Below, piece after piece: positions 18,294 through 26,416 of a stretch of DNA of 64,000 nucleotides. A model generated the notes under the pieces. It saw only the letters and a program-made list of their open reading frames with translations. It searched no databases and had not been told where the DNA came from. Position numbers and translations under genes: made by a program. Source of the DNA: Helicobacter aurati (GTDB taxonomy: Bacteria > Campylobacterota > Campylobacteria > Campylobacterales > Helicobacteraceae); contig NZ_NXLW01000004.1 of NCBI RefSeq assembly GCF_003364265.1, positions 88,220 through 152,219 on the forward strand. Direction: 5' to 3'. Within the stretch, counting starts at the first letter, position 1; the number at the start of each line of letters is the position of its first letter.

Positions 18294-19223
18294 ATGGAAA
18301 ATTCTGATTTCATCGAACAATTTGTTGACAAACTTTGCAATAAAAAATGTATAACTTATGAGATTTGTCCAGATAAATCTGCTTCTATTATGCCTATCAT
18401 TACTAAGATTCAATCCGCAGGATTAGATAAAGGAATCATTGACGGATTTGTTTGCACGGATTCTCCTCTTGCTCGATTGAAACTGCATTCTGGCATGGCA
18501 AGCATTAGATTGCAACAAGCATTGCAAAAGCCGCTTATTTGCACAATTAGCATGCGTGATCGCAATTCCCTAGCTTTAAGTGCGGAATTATTAGGGCTTA
18601 ATGATTTTGATATTAGAATCTTCCTAGCTCTTAGTGGCGATCCGCTAAAGCTAGGAGATCAGCCACAAGCAAAGGCTGTATTTGAAGGTAATAGTTTAAG
18701 AATCTTAGAGCTAATTGCCGCTTTGAATCAGGGGTTAGATTTAAATGCCGGCGCATTGCAATCGGCTGTAAAGCGAATCTATGGGTTTAGTGTGATAAAT
18801 TCGTATGCAAAAAAAATGGAGCTTTTAAGAAAAAAAATGGAATCTAAAATATGTGCGAATGCTTTAGGGCTCTTTACCCAGCCAATCTATGACATAGAGG
18901 TAGCGAAACTGCTGCATGAATGGCTGCATTCCCTTAATTATCAACACAATAAACGTTGTGTTCTTATGCAAGGATTTTTCCCTATAACAAGTTTCAAGCG
19001 AGCACTTTTTTTACATCAAAAAATACCCGACGTATTTGTTCCACAATTATGGCTAGAAACATTGGAGAAAGCTTCTTTAAAAGGCACGCAATACGAAAAG
19101 CAAAAAGGCATGGAAATGAGCATTAAGCTTTTTGCACAACTCTATGGGTATAGTCCTAAGATTCACTTTATGAATCACAATGCAGTCAAAAATGCAAAAA
19201 CCATATTAAATAGCATTCAATAG
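18294..19223 (+). CDS. Methylenetetrahydrofolate reductase-like FAD oxidoreductase
   Basis: A 309-residue TIM-barrel protein resembling MetF, which reduces 5,10-methylene-THF to 5-methyl-THF for methionine synthesis. Recognised by the barrel motifs TYEICPDKSAS (start strand), ICTISMRDRN (for TCRDRN) and LALSGDPLKLGDQP (for LALTGDP..GD). The sequence is divergent from E. coli MetF and closer in style to the MetF half of bifunctional homocysteine methyltransferase/MTHFR proteins. The substrate is therefore inferred. It is 19 nt upstream of the MBOAT gene and in the same direction, which may reflect transcription rather than function. Confidence 0.75.
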   Translation: MENSDFIEQFVDKLCNKKCITYEICPDKSASIMPIITKIQSAGLDKGIIDGFVCTDSPLARLKLHSGMASIRLQQALQKPLICTISMRDRNSLALSAELLGLNDFDIRIFLALSGDPLKLGDQPQAKAVFEGNSLRILELIAALNQGLDLNAGALQSAVKRIYGFSVINSYAKKMELLRKKMESKICANALGLFTQPIYDIEVAKLLHEWLHSLNYQHNKRCVLMQGFFPITSFKRALFLHQKIPDVFVPQLWLETLEKASLKGTQYEKQKGMEMSIKLFAQLYGYSPKIHFMNHNAVKNAKTILNSIQ

Positions 19224-19242
19224 TGTTTGTTAAGATGATTCT

Positions 19243-20808
19243 ATGCTTTTTAATTCGGCTCTTTTTCTCTTTTGTTTTTTACCGATTACTTGGGGATTGT
19301 TTCATTTCTTAAAATCCTTGTCTTTCCGCGGGCATTGGTTAGCTGCGAGGCTCTGTTTGCTTAGTGGCAGCTTGGCTTTCTATGCGTATTGGAAGCTTAT
19401 TTATTTGCCTATTATGCTTAGTTCTATTCTGATAAATTTTGTTATAGCTCGCAAGATACTTACATCTTTGCAGAAAATACCACAGCAAAACCCACACGCA
19501 GAATCGCCCTGTAATCTTAAGTCTAATCCGGCTAAATTTTGGTTATTACTCGGAGTTTGTTTTAATGCGGGTTTGCTTGGGTTTTTCAAATATACAGACT
19601 TTTTCTTAGAGAATTGGAATCTTTTTTCTCAAATTACACATTTGGATTTTGCTATTGCTTTGCCTCATATTCTCTTGCCATTTGCTCTCTCATTTGTAAC
19701 ATTTCAACAAATCGCTTTTTTGGTGGATTGTTATAAGAACGAAGTGGCAGATTCTTTGCATTTTTTAGATTATTGTTTATTTGTTACTTTTTTCCCGCAG
19801 CTTATTGCTGGACCAATTGTGCATCATAGGGAGATGATGCCGCAATTCGCGCGAATGTCTCATAATAAGTCTATCGTTTGGGAGAATGTCGCGAAAGGAA
19901 TATTTATTTTTGCGATTGGATTGTTTAAAAAGGTTTGTATTGCAGATAGTTTTGCAAAATGGGCGAATGTTGGATTCCATGCGGTGGATAATGGACAAAT
20001 TCTTAATATCTTTGAATCATGGGCTACTTCTTTGTCCTATACCTTTCAGTTGTATTTTGATTTTAGTGGCTATTGTGATATGGCAATAGGATTAGGTTTG
20101 CTTTTTGGTATTAGGCTGCCTTATAATTTTCTTTCTCCCTACAAAGCAACCAATATTGCGGATTTTTGGCGTAAATGGCATATTACTCTAGGAAGATTCT
20201 TAAAAGACTATCTCTATATTCCTTTAGGAGGCAATAAGAGAAACAAGATTCTAACCATTCGGAATCTTTTTATTGTCGCTGTGTTAAGTGGGGTGTGGCA
20301 TGGAGCTGGATGGGGCTTTGTGCTATGGGGGATTTTGCACGGTTTAGCAATGTGCATACATAGAATCTATACTTGGTGTCTTCAAGTCTGGCAAGCACAT
20401 GGAAATGTTACATACATTAGTTTTATTGTGCATTCTAAGTTGTATAAGATTCTGTGTTGGATACTTACTTTTAACTTTATAAACATTGCGTGGGTATTTT
20501 TTCGAGCAGAGAGTTTGCAAGGAGCAGTGAATCTTCTAAAAGGCATGTTTGGTATTGTGTGGGTAGAATTGCCGCATAAAGCGCGACTCATACCACATTT
20601 CTTAGAGAATATTTATGGACGCAATGAGACGGTGATTTATCTCGTTTTGGCTTTTATTATTTGTCTTTGCTTGCCAAATAGCATACAGCAGATGCAAAAT
20701 TTTCGCTCCAGATTTGTAACTGCCGCTTTTACTGTGGGGATTTTATATTTCTCTATCATTGTGCTTGTTATGAATCCTTACAGCGAATTTCTTTATTTTA
20801 ATTTTTAG
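19243..20808 (+). CDS. MBOAT-family membrane O-acyltransferase
   Basis: A 521-residue polytopic membrane protein of the AlgI/PatA/DltB type, which moves acyl (usually acetyl) groups across the inner membrane for transfer to a polysaccharide, peptidoglycan or LPS. Diagnostic motifs: PQLIAGPIVHHREMMPQ, DFSGYCDMAIGLGLLFGI, NIADFWRKWHITLGRFLKDY and the catalytic His in VLSGVWHGAGWGF. About 10-12 hydrophobic segments. It is followed after 8 nt by a single-pass SGNH-like protein, the usual periplasmic partner in such pairs. Whether peptidoglycan or another glycan is acetylated cannot be told from sequence. A decayed second copy of part of this gene lies at 23154-23250. Confidence 0.92.
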   Translation: MLFNSALFLFCFLPITWGLFHFLKSLSFRGHWLAARLCLLSGSLAFYAYWKLIYLPIMLSSILINFVIARKILTSLQKIPQQNPHAESPCNLKSNPAKFWLLLGVCFNAGLLGFFKYTDFFLENWNLFSQITHLDFAIALPHILLPFALSFVTFQQIAFLVDCYKNEVADSLHFLDYCLFVTFFPQLIAGPIVHHREMMPQFARMSHNKSIVWENVAKGIFIFAIGLFKKVCIADSFAKWANVGFHAVDNGQILNIFESWATSLSYTFQLYFDFSGYCDMAIGLGLLFGIRLPYNFLSPYKATNIADFWRKWHITLGRFLKDYLYIPLGGNKRNKILTIRNLFIVAVLSGVWHGAGWGFVLWGILHGLAMCIHRIYTWCLQVWQAHGNVTYISFIVHSKLYKILCWILTFNFINIAWVFFRAESLQGAVNLLKGMFGIVWVELPHKARLIPHFLENIYGRNETVIYLVLAFIICLCLPNSIQQMQNFRSRFVTAAFTVGILYFSIIVLVMNPYSEFLYFNF

Positions 20809-20816
20809 GCTGATAA

Positions 20817-21935
20817 ATGCAACGGAATCCTTATAAGCTTTTTGTTTTTTGCGTATTGTGTATTCCCTTGCCTTTTATAGTATGTATTGGAATCATGCTT
20901 TACCTTTATGATCCTATGCAAGTTTGGCATAAGCCGTATTGGCGAGACGTAGCATTTTTTAACTATATAGGGCATGGACGCTCACAAGCGAAAGCCGTGA
21001 TAGATTTTTATCCGTTTGATTCTATAATCATGGGTTCTTCAATGCTCTTTAAATCTTCAGAAGATTTAGCAGATAGGAAGCTAGGCGGTGTTTGGGTGAA
21101 TTTTTCAACAGGTGGAGCAGATAATCACGAGAAAGCTATCATACTTGATTATGCGTTATCGCATAAAAAGATTAAGCAAGTTATTATGTCTATTGAGGGG
21201 TTTTGGCGTACCGTGGATAAGGATGGAGAGAATTTTAGTTATCTCTATGACAATAATCCTTTGACGAATATGAAGTTGTATGTGAATTATCGTTTCATTG
21301 CTTGTGCAGTTACATGGTCGGCAAAGCCAGATTGCATTGGAGATAGAAAGGAGTATCGACATCATTTTATACAGGATGAAACTCTACCTAATCTTTCTGC
21401 GTTGGATGGAGTTGAAGCGTGGCTTCTGCGCAATGATACTAAAAAGAATAAAGCACTCTTTACTAATCTAAGAAATTTTAACAATGAGCCCTATGTGGTA
21501 ACACCGCATCATATTGATATTACAAGACATCGGCAATACTTGCGTGAGAACATTCTTTTCCTTGCGAGTAAATATCCTAATACAAGGTTTCATTTCGTGA
21601 TTCCAACCTATACGAGATTAACGTTTCGCCTAAAAGATGAGGTGCATGACTTTTATCAATGGAAAATTATTCTCACATTGTTAGTCGAAATGGCTAAAGA
21701 GATGCCTAATGTAAGGATTTATGGGTTTGATGATTTAGATTATGCGGATAATTTAGCTAATTATTTTGACACAACGCATTATTCTGCAGAGATGAATGCT
21801 ATGCAGATTGAGGCTATTGCGACAAATACGCACAGGATAACCTCTACCACTCTTCCTGTATATCTTCAGGCAACAGAGGACAAAATCAAGAAGTATAATC
21901 TCACACAATTAGCAGAATTGTTAAAAAGCAAATAG
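20817..21935 (+). CDS. SGNH-hydrolase-like partner of the MBOAT acyltransferase
   Basis: A 372-residue protein with one N-terminal membrane anchor (about 8-30) and a periplasmic domain. IIMGSSMLFKS fits block I (the nucleophile Ser) of SGNH/AlgJ-AlgX-type domains, and DTTHYSAEMNAM near residue 325 fits the Asp-x-x-His catalytic block. STGGADNHEKA may form the Gly/Asn blocks. Such proteins complete the transfer of the acyl group delivered by an MBOAT partner. The adjacent gene order (8-nt gap) supports this. I do not recognise a named orthologue; assignment is by motif and context. Confidence 0.7.
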   Translation: MQRNPYKLFVFCVLCIPLPFIVCIGIMLYLYDPMQVWHKPYWRDVAFFNYIGHGRSQAKAVIDFYPFDSIIMGSSMLFKSSEDLADRKLGGVWVNFSTGGADNHEKAIILDYALSHKKIKQVIMSIEGFWRTVDKDGENFSYLYDNNPLTNMKLYVNYRFIACAVTWSAKPDCIGDRKEYRHHFIQDETLPNLSALDGVEAWLLRNDTKKNKALFTNLRNFNNEPYVVTPHHIDITRHRQYLRENILFLASKYPNTRFHFVIPTYTRLTFRLKDEVHDFYQWKIILTLLVEMAKEMPNVRIYGFDDLDYADNLANYFDTTHYSAEMNAMQIEAIATNTHRITSTTLPVYLQATEDKIKKYNLTQLAELLKSK

Positions 21936-22038
21936 CTAGGCTCTATTAGAATCCATACAGGGCAATGTCTACTTTGCTAATCACGCAAGAAATAAACATG
22001 TTAGAATCTTGCCTTTGTAATTTATTCAAGGATAGAAA

Positions 22039-23106
22039 ATGCGATCATTGGTTAGGTGGTTTATGTATTTGATGTTGTTATGTGGCATGGCGCGAGCAGA
22101 AGAGGTTGCTTTTAAAGTTCATAATGAATCTTTTCGCGCGCTTCTTGATACAACGCAGCAGCCTATTTTGCTTTATGATAAAGGAATTTGGTTAGAAGGT
22201 CCGCAAGTTTTGCCTAATGGAAATGTGGTATTTAGTGATGTGAAAGCCAATAAGGTATTATTGCTTGAGGTAGAGAATCAAATACAACACTCCAAGATTC
22301 GCACATGGCTTAAAACATCGCATTTTCAAAACGGACATGCTCTCGATACAAAAGGCAGGCTTCTTGCCGCGACACATGGCAGACGTGCTATTGAGCGACT
22401 TGATAAAACGGGCACAACGGACAAATGGGAGGTGCTTGTAAATTCTTATCAAAACAACAAGCTTAATAGCCCCAATGATATTCTTGTGGATAGCGATGGG
22501 GATATTTGGTTTAGCGATCCTAGGTTTGGGCTGCTAAATCCCCATGAAGGCTATGGCGGGCGAGAGGAACAAGGAGGGGATTTCCTTTATCATTATTCAG
22601 AACGTACAAAAACACTCATTCGTCTTGAGACACCTCTTCTTAAAGCCCCCAATGGCTTAGCTCTAAGTCCAGACGAAAAGATTCTCTATGTTGCGGATAG
22701 CGAATTGGCATACAACACAAACGATAAAAGCTTGCAACATCAGATTCTCGCTTATGATATTGCTCCCAATAAGACATTGCATAATGCGAGAGTGTTCGCC
22801 GTCATTCATTCGGGATTCCCCGATGGAATCAAAGTGGATAAAAAAGGCAATATTTGGTCAAGTAGTGGTAATGGTATTCAGGTTTTTGATTCTAAAGGCA
22901 GTATGATAGGAGAGATTCTCTTCCCCCAAGTAGTAAGTAATTTCGCCTTTAGCCTCAATGATGAAACATTGTTAGCCTTGCAAAAGCAGGGCATACAAGT
23001 GAAGCAAGATCATCAAACATTGCTGTATGTAACTTCGCTGTCTAAGCTCTATGTGCTCACACTCAAAGTGCAATCAGGAATAAAACGTAAGCAAACGTTA
23101 GAATAA
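22039..23106 (+). CDS. Secreted SMP-30/gluconolactonase-type beta-propeller
   Basis: 355 residues with a signal peptide (MRSLVRWFMYLMLLCGMARA) and a six-bladed propeller. Metal-site motifs of the SMP-30/lactonase family are present: LEGPQVLPNGNVVFSD (Glu), LNSPNDILVDSDGDIWFSDP (Asn), APNGLALSPDEK and FPDGIKVDKKGNIWSS (Asp). These enzymes hydrolyse sugar lactones or related esters. Export to the periplasm and proximity to an O-acyltransferase pair may point to an envelope or sugar substrate, but the substrate is unknown. It lies 103 nt after the SGNH gene in the same direction. Confidence 0.85.
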   Translation: MRSLVRWFMYLMLLCGMARAEEVAFKVHNESFRALLDTTQQPILLYDKGIWLEGPQVLPNGNVVFSDVKANKVLLLEVENQIQHSKIRTWLKTSHFQNGHALDTKGRLLAATHGRRAIERLDKTGTTDKWEVLVNSYQNNKLNSPNDILVDSDGDIWFSDPRFGLLNPHEGYGGREEQGGDFLYHYSERTKTLIRLETPLLKAPNGLALSPDEKILYVADSELAYNTNDKSLQHQILAYDIAPNKTLHNARVFAVIHSGFPDGIKVDKKGNIWSSSGNGIQVFDSKGSMIGEILFPQVVSNFAFSLNDETLLALQKQGIQVKQDHQTLLYVTSLSKLYVLTLKVQSGIKRKQTLE

Positions 23107-23153
23107 TGTAAAGAGACGTAACGTTTAGGGTTAGCAAGATAGATAAATTGCTT

Positions 23154-23250
23154 CATTTGCAACATTGCAACGAATTGTTTTTGGTGGATTACTATAAGAA
23201 TGAAAAGTAGATTCTTTGCATTTCTTAGATTATTATTTGTTACTTTTTCT
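23154..23250 (+). pseudogene. Decayed fragment of a second MBOAT gene
   Basis: About 97 nt here align with 19691-19797 of the intact MBOAT gene at roughly 85% identity by eye, with several small deletions. Shared words include TTTGGTGGATT and AGATTCTTTGCATTT. The frame is broken. The remainder of the 371-nt gap (23107-23477) holds a short direct repeat (CTGCATTATCC twice, just after the match) and no convincing gene. Confidence 0.75.
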
Positions 23251-23477
23251 GCATTATCCTGCATTATCCTGCAAACTACCTTGCGATTATCCCGTTTATT
23301 CGTTTGATCGTTGTGGATTTGCCGTTTTACGGGTTTATGATTGGGTTATTTTGCTGCATTTTAATCGAATGTTGTTTCTTGGTTTTATGTGGCAAGTCTT
23401 ATCATGTAGAGAGGTTTAGAATCGTGGAGAAGTTTAAAGAGAAGTTTAATTGACAATCAAGCCGAAACCCGCAAGTA

Positions 23478-25073
23478 TTAGGTTTTAAATTGAGAGATTG
23501 CTTCTTCTAGCTCTGTTGCTTTATGGGTGATTTCATGTACGGATTTTTGAATCTGATGTCCTAGCGTTTGGTTGCTCTGGCTAGAATCGGTAATAGATTC
23601 TATCATTGTTTGTAATTCTTTTGTGTGGGCGGCAATAGTATTGCTAATGTCTTGGAGCTTGAGAGAATTTTGCTTAGTGACTTGTAGTTTGTCCCTTGTA
23701 TTATTGGCATCGTGGATGAGCGGTAGAGTTTTTTCTGTCATAGATTCCATATCGGTAGATACGTTTTTGATAGTTTCTTCCATTGTATTTACGCTTTGTG
23801 AAACAAGGTTGATGTTGCTTGTAATTTGCACGAGACTTTTTTGTGTTTGTTCCGCAAGCTTTCTCACTTCATCGGCTACTACTGCAAAGCCCCTGCCATG
23901 TTCCCCTGCGCGTGCGGCTTCTATGGCGGCGTTCAATGCTAAGAGATTGGTTTGGTCTGCGATTGTTTTGATAATAGTAAGAATATCTTTGATATGTGTA
24001 GTATGCGTACTTAATTCATTGGCATGCGCTATTACTTCTTGTTGCTTTTGCGCAGATTCGGTAATCAAAGTAATGCACTCTTGTAGCTTTGAGACAAATT
24101 CATGTAAGGTTACTTCAGTGTCTTGAAGGTCGTTAATTGTGAAATTTGTAGTTTGAGAAGCAACGGTTAGATTGTTATTTACCTCTTGAGTGAGATGATT
24201 AGCTTGGCGAACGAGAGCAAATTGTTTGTCAGAATTGCCTGAGAGAGTGTTAGCAATGTTTAAGAGTTCAAATGAAATAAGTTTGTTTTCTTTGCCGACA
24301 TTTTTGCTTATTGCAACTGCATTTTGTATAGTTTTGATAAAGGCGTTGATATAGCTCGAAGTTGTACCAACCTCATCTGCTCTTGTGATGGCAATACGTC
24401 TTGTTAAATCTCGGCTACCAAATTGCAATTCTTTTGCCATGTTTTGTAAATTACGAAGCGGCTTGACTAGCTCTACTTCAAAGAAAATATACAACACGAT
24501 TATAGCAATAATACCCGATGTGAGCATGGTAAGTAACAAATAGTCTTGAGCGTTATCAATCGTATCATAGATATTTTGTAATGATATTTGTAACTCTAAT
24601 ACTCCCAAGACATCACCACTATTAGCATTCACATGGCATACAAGGCAGCTATCATTCGCAATCAGCGGTTTTTGCAACGTAATATGGTGAGCCTTTTTGT
24701 CTTCTAGTATGATTTCTTGTTTGTTCGCGAAGATTCTTTGAATATCTGGACGGGTAGCGTCTGTATCGGCCGGCGTATTTGGCATGTCAAATAACGTAAT
24801 AACTTGAGTAGATTTATGGATTTGCAAAGAGCTTATGCCTTCCATTGTTTTTGCCTCATGTACTGCCATATCAATAATGTCTCTTTCTCCTGAATTCATA
24901 CTCATACGTACAGTGTGAAAGATAGATTCTCCTAGCATTGTGGCGGTTTTCCTACCCTGATCTTGTGCTATGTTTTTGTAGGTTATTGAAACACTCCAAT
25001 ACAAGACGCCGATACCAATTGTAATAAAAACACATAGTGTAACGAGAACTTTAGCGCGAAAAGTTTTTAACAT
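23478..25073 (-). CDS. Methyl-accepting chemotaxis protein with periplasmic haem-type CxxCH
   Basis: A chemoreceptor that signals through CheA/CheW to the flagellar motor. Start taken at the ATG at 25073 ([11 protein letters not shown]); a TTG frame extends 15 nt further. N-terminal membrane segment (about 10-32), periplasmic domain of about 145 residues, second membrane segment (about 187-207), HAMP domain ([17 protein letters not shown]) and a signalling domain whose hairpin tip includes [34 protein letters not shown]. Just before the second membrane segment is CLVCH (about residues 143-147), a c-type haem attachment motif within a single Cache-like sensor. This suggests redox, oxygen or NO sensing. 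The sensing role is inference. Confidence 0.95.
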   Translation of the reverse strand: MLKTFRAKVLVTLCVFITIGIGVLYWSVSITYKNIAQDQGRKTATMLGESIFHTVRMSMNSGERDIIDMAVHEAKTMEGISSLQIHKSTQVITLFDMPNTPADTDATRPDIQRIFANKQEIILEDKKAHHITLQKPLIANDSCLVCHVNANSGDVLGVLELQISLQNIYDTIDNAQDYLLLTMLTSGIIAIIVLYIFFEVELVKPLRNLQNMAKELQFGSRDLTRRIAITRADEVGTTSSYINAFIKTIQNAVAISKNVGKENKLISFELLNIANTLSGNSDKQFALVRQANHLTQEVNNNLTVASQTTNFTINDLQDTEVTLHEFVSKLQECITLITESAQKQQEVIAHANELSTHTTHIKDILTIIKTIADQTNLLALNAAIEAARAGEHGRGFAVVADEVRKLAEQTQKSLVQITSNINLVSQSVNTMEETIKNVSTDMESMTEKTLPLIHDANNTRDKLQVTKQNSLKLQDISNTIAAHTKELQTMIESITDSSQSNQTLGHQIQKSVHEITHKATELEEAISQFKT

Positions 25074-25132
25074 AGTACCCCAATTCAAAGAGATTCCCCT
25101 CTCTTTAATTCTATACTATTCTCTCTTATAAA

Positions 25133-26215
25133 CTACTTAGAATGTAATGCGCTTTGCAAGAGTGTATTGCTAATGGGCTTAATTTGTTGTTTTTCTATCA
25201 TGTTTTTTAACGTTAATATTACGTCATTGATGACGTGCATTTGTGATTGTGAATCTAATTCATGTTTAGCTTTATTAATAAATATATAGCGATTATCTTT
25301 TGTCCCCCATCTGCCTGTATCCCATTCGGCGTAAAGTCCGATAGTCGGGATATTTAGATTTGATGCTACGTGTATAGTTCCTGTGCTAGGGCTAATAACG
25401 CAGCTAACCATTTGCATAAGAGCCACGAGATTCAGAATACAATCATTATTAGGAAAGAGAAGTAGCTTTTGTAAGTCTCTTTGTGATTGTTTGAGTTGCT
25501 GCATAAATTGCGTTTGCACTTGAGGATAAGTAACAACAAGGGGAATACAGAGCGAAATCTTTGCCACTTCTTCTATGAGTTGTAACCAATAAGGCATTGT
25601 AAGGCTAAAACAATTATTGATATTAAAGGGATTAATCAGAATCAAATAAGGTTGTGAATCTAGCGCGTATTTTTGCAAGGCAGAGAGCAAAAACTGATGA
25701 ATATTTTCCTCATTATCTTTAGACGCATGTAACGCATATTTGACAGAATCCAAATTGGCTATTTGTTGATGAAATAAACGAGGATTAATTTTTTTTACAA
25801 AATGCAGCATAATATCTTCATGCCTCATATTTCGATATTTTTTAAAGAAATAAATTGGTACAGTTTTGCATCGCAGAGAAAAAAAACTATAGAGTTTTGT
25901 TGCACAAATTATAGTTTTTGCGTTGCTAGATAGAAGGAATGAAATGAAGCTCGAGTTAGTTGTAGTGGCTATCAAATAATGACAACGATATTGATTGATG
26001 ATTGCTCGCTGTTGCTCCTTTGTATCTTGTGTTTCCATGTTGCCCATGTCAAGTGATTCATCAATGTATTCGCAATGTTGAAAAAGATTTTTGGTTAGAG
26101 AATTGCCAAAAACGATTACATGGGCTTGGTAAATTGTTTTGAGTGCAAAAAGAGCTTTGATATATCCGATACTTGCGCCTAATTCTTTTTTATAACACAC
26201 AAGTCCGACAATCAT
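25133..26215 (-). CDS. Glycosyltransferase family 9 (heptosyltransferase-like)
   Basis: A 360-residue GT-B protein similar to the LPS heptosyltransferases that use ADP-heptose. Recognised by the C-terminal donor-binding motif CVISPSTGTIHVASNLNIPTIGLY (STGT-H) followed by WDTGRWG, and by the N-terminal GYIKALFALKTIY region. It lacks the typical opening nucleotide-binding RLSSLGD motif, so acceptor and donor are uncertain. It fits with hldE elsewhere in the window, which makes ADP-heptose. Alone between a chemoreceptor and the autotransporter. Confidence 0.75.
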   Translation of the reverse strand: MIVGLVCYKKELGASIGYIKALFALKTIYQAHVIVFGNSLTKNLFQHCEYIDESLDMGNMETQDTKEQQRAIINQYRCHYLIATTTNSSFISFLLSSNAKTIICATKLYSFFSLRCKTVPIYFFKKYRNMRHEDIMLHFVKKINPRLFHQQIANLDSVKYALHASKDNEENIHQFLLSALQKYALDSQPYLILINPFNINNCFSLTMPYWLQLIEEVAKISLCIPLVVTYPQVQTQFMQQLKQSQRDLQKLLLFPNNDCILNLVALMQMVSCVISPSTGTIHVASNLNIPTIGLYAEWDTGRWGTKDNRYIFINKAKHELDSQSQMHVINDVILTLKNMIEKQQIKPISNTLLQSALHSK

Positions 26216-26377
26216 GTTTTCCTCTTGTTTAGATGGGTAATCTGAATTATCAACCGATATTGTATCTAGTTTCTATAAATTAGATTCTTTAGCAAGAGAT
26301 AGCTTATTGAGAAACCATTGTTGCATCAAGACTTACTTTCCAAAAAGCCTGAAAATTCTTTGTTGTCTTTTTAAAGA

Positions 26378-26383
26378 TATAAT
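26378..26383 (+). promoter_or_regulatory. -10 box of the autotransporter gene
   Basis: TATAAT 34 nt before the ATG at 26417. An AAGGGGAA ribosome site follows at about 26402-26409. Confidence 0.5.
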
Positions 26384-26416
26384 CTAAAGAAATCGAATAA
26401 TAAGGGGAATGAAATT

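Noticed and set aside
23250..23275. CTGCATTATCC direct repeat as a CRISPR or phase-variation element
   Set aside because: Only two copies, in non-coding decayed DNA; no spacers and no ORF affected.
23572..24126. 184-codon plus-strand ORF opposite the chemoreceptor signalling domain
   Set aside because: It lies wholly antisense to the conserved signalling domain and is rich in Ser, Cys and Val as expected of a shadow frame. No ribosome site or recognisable motif.
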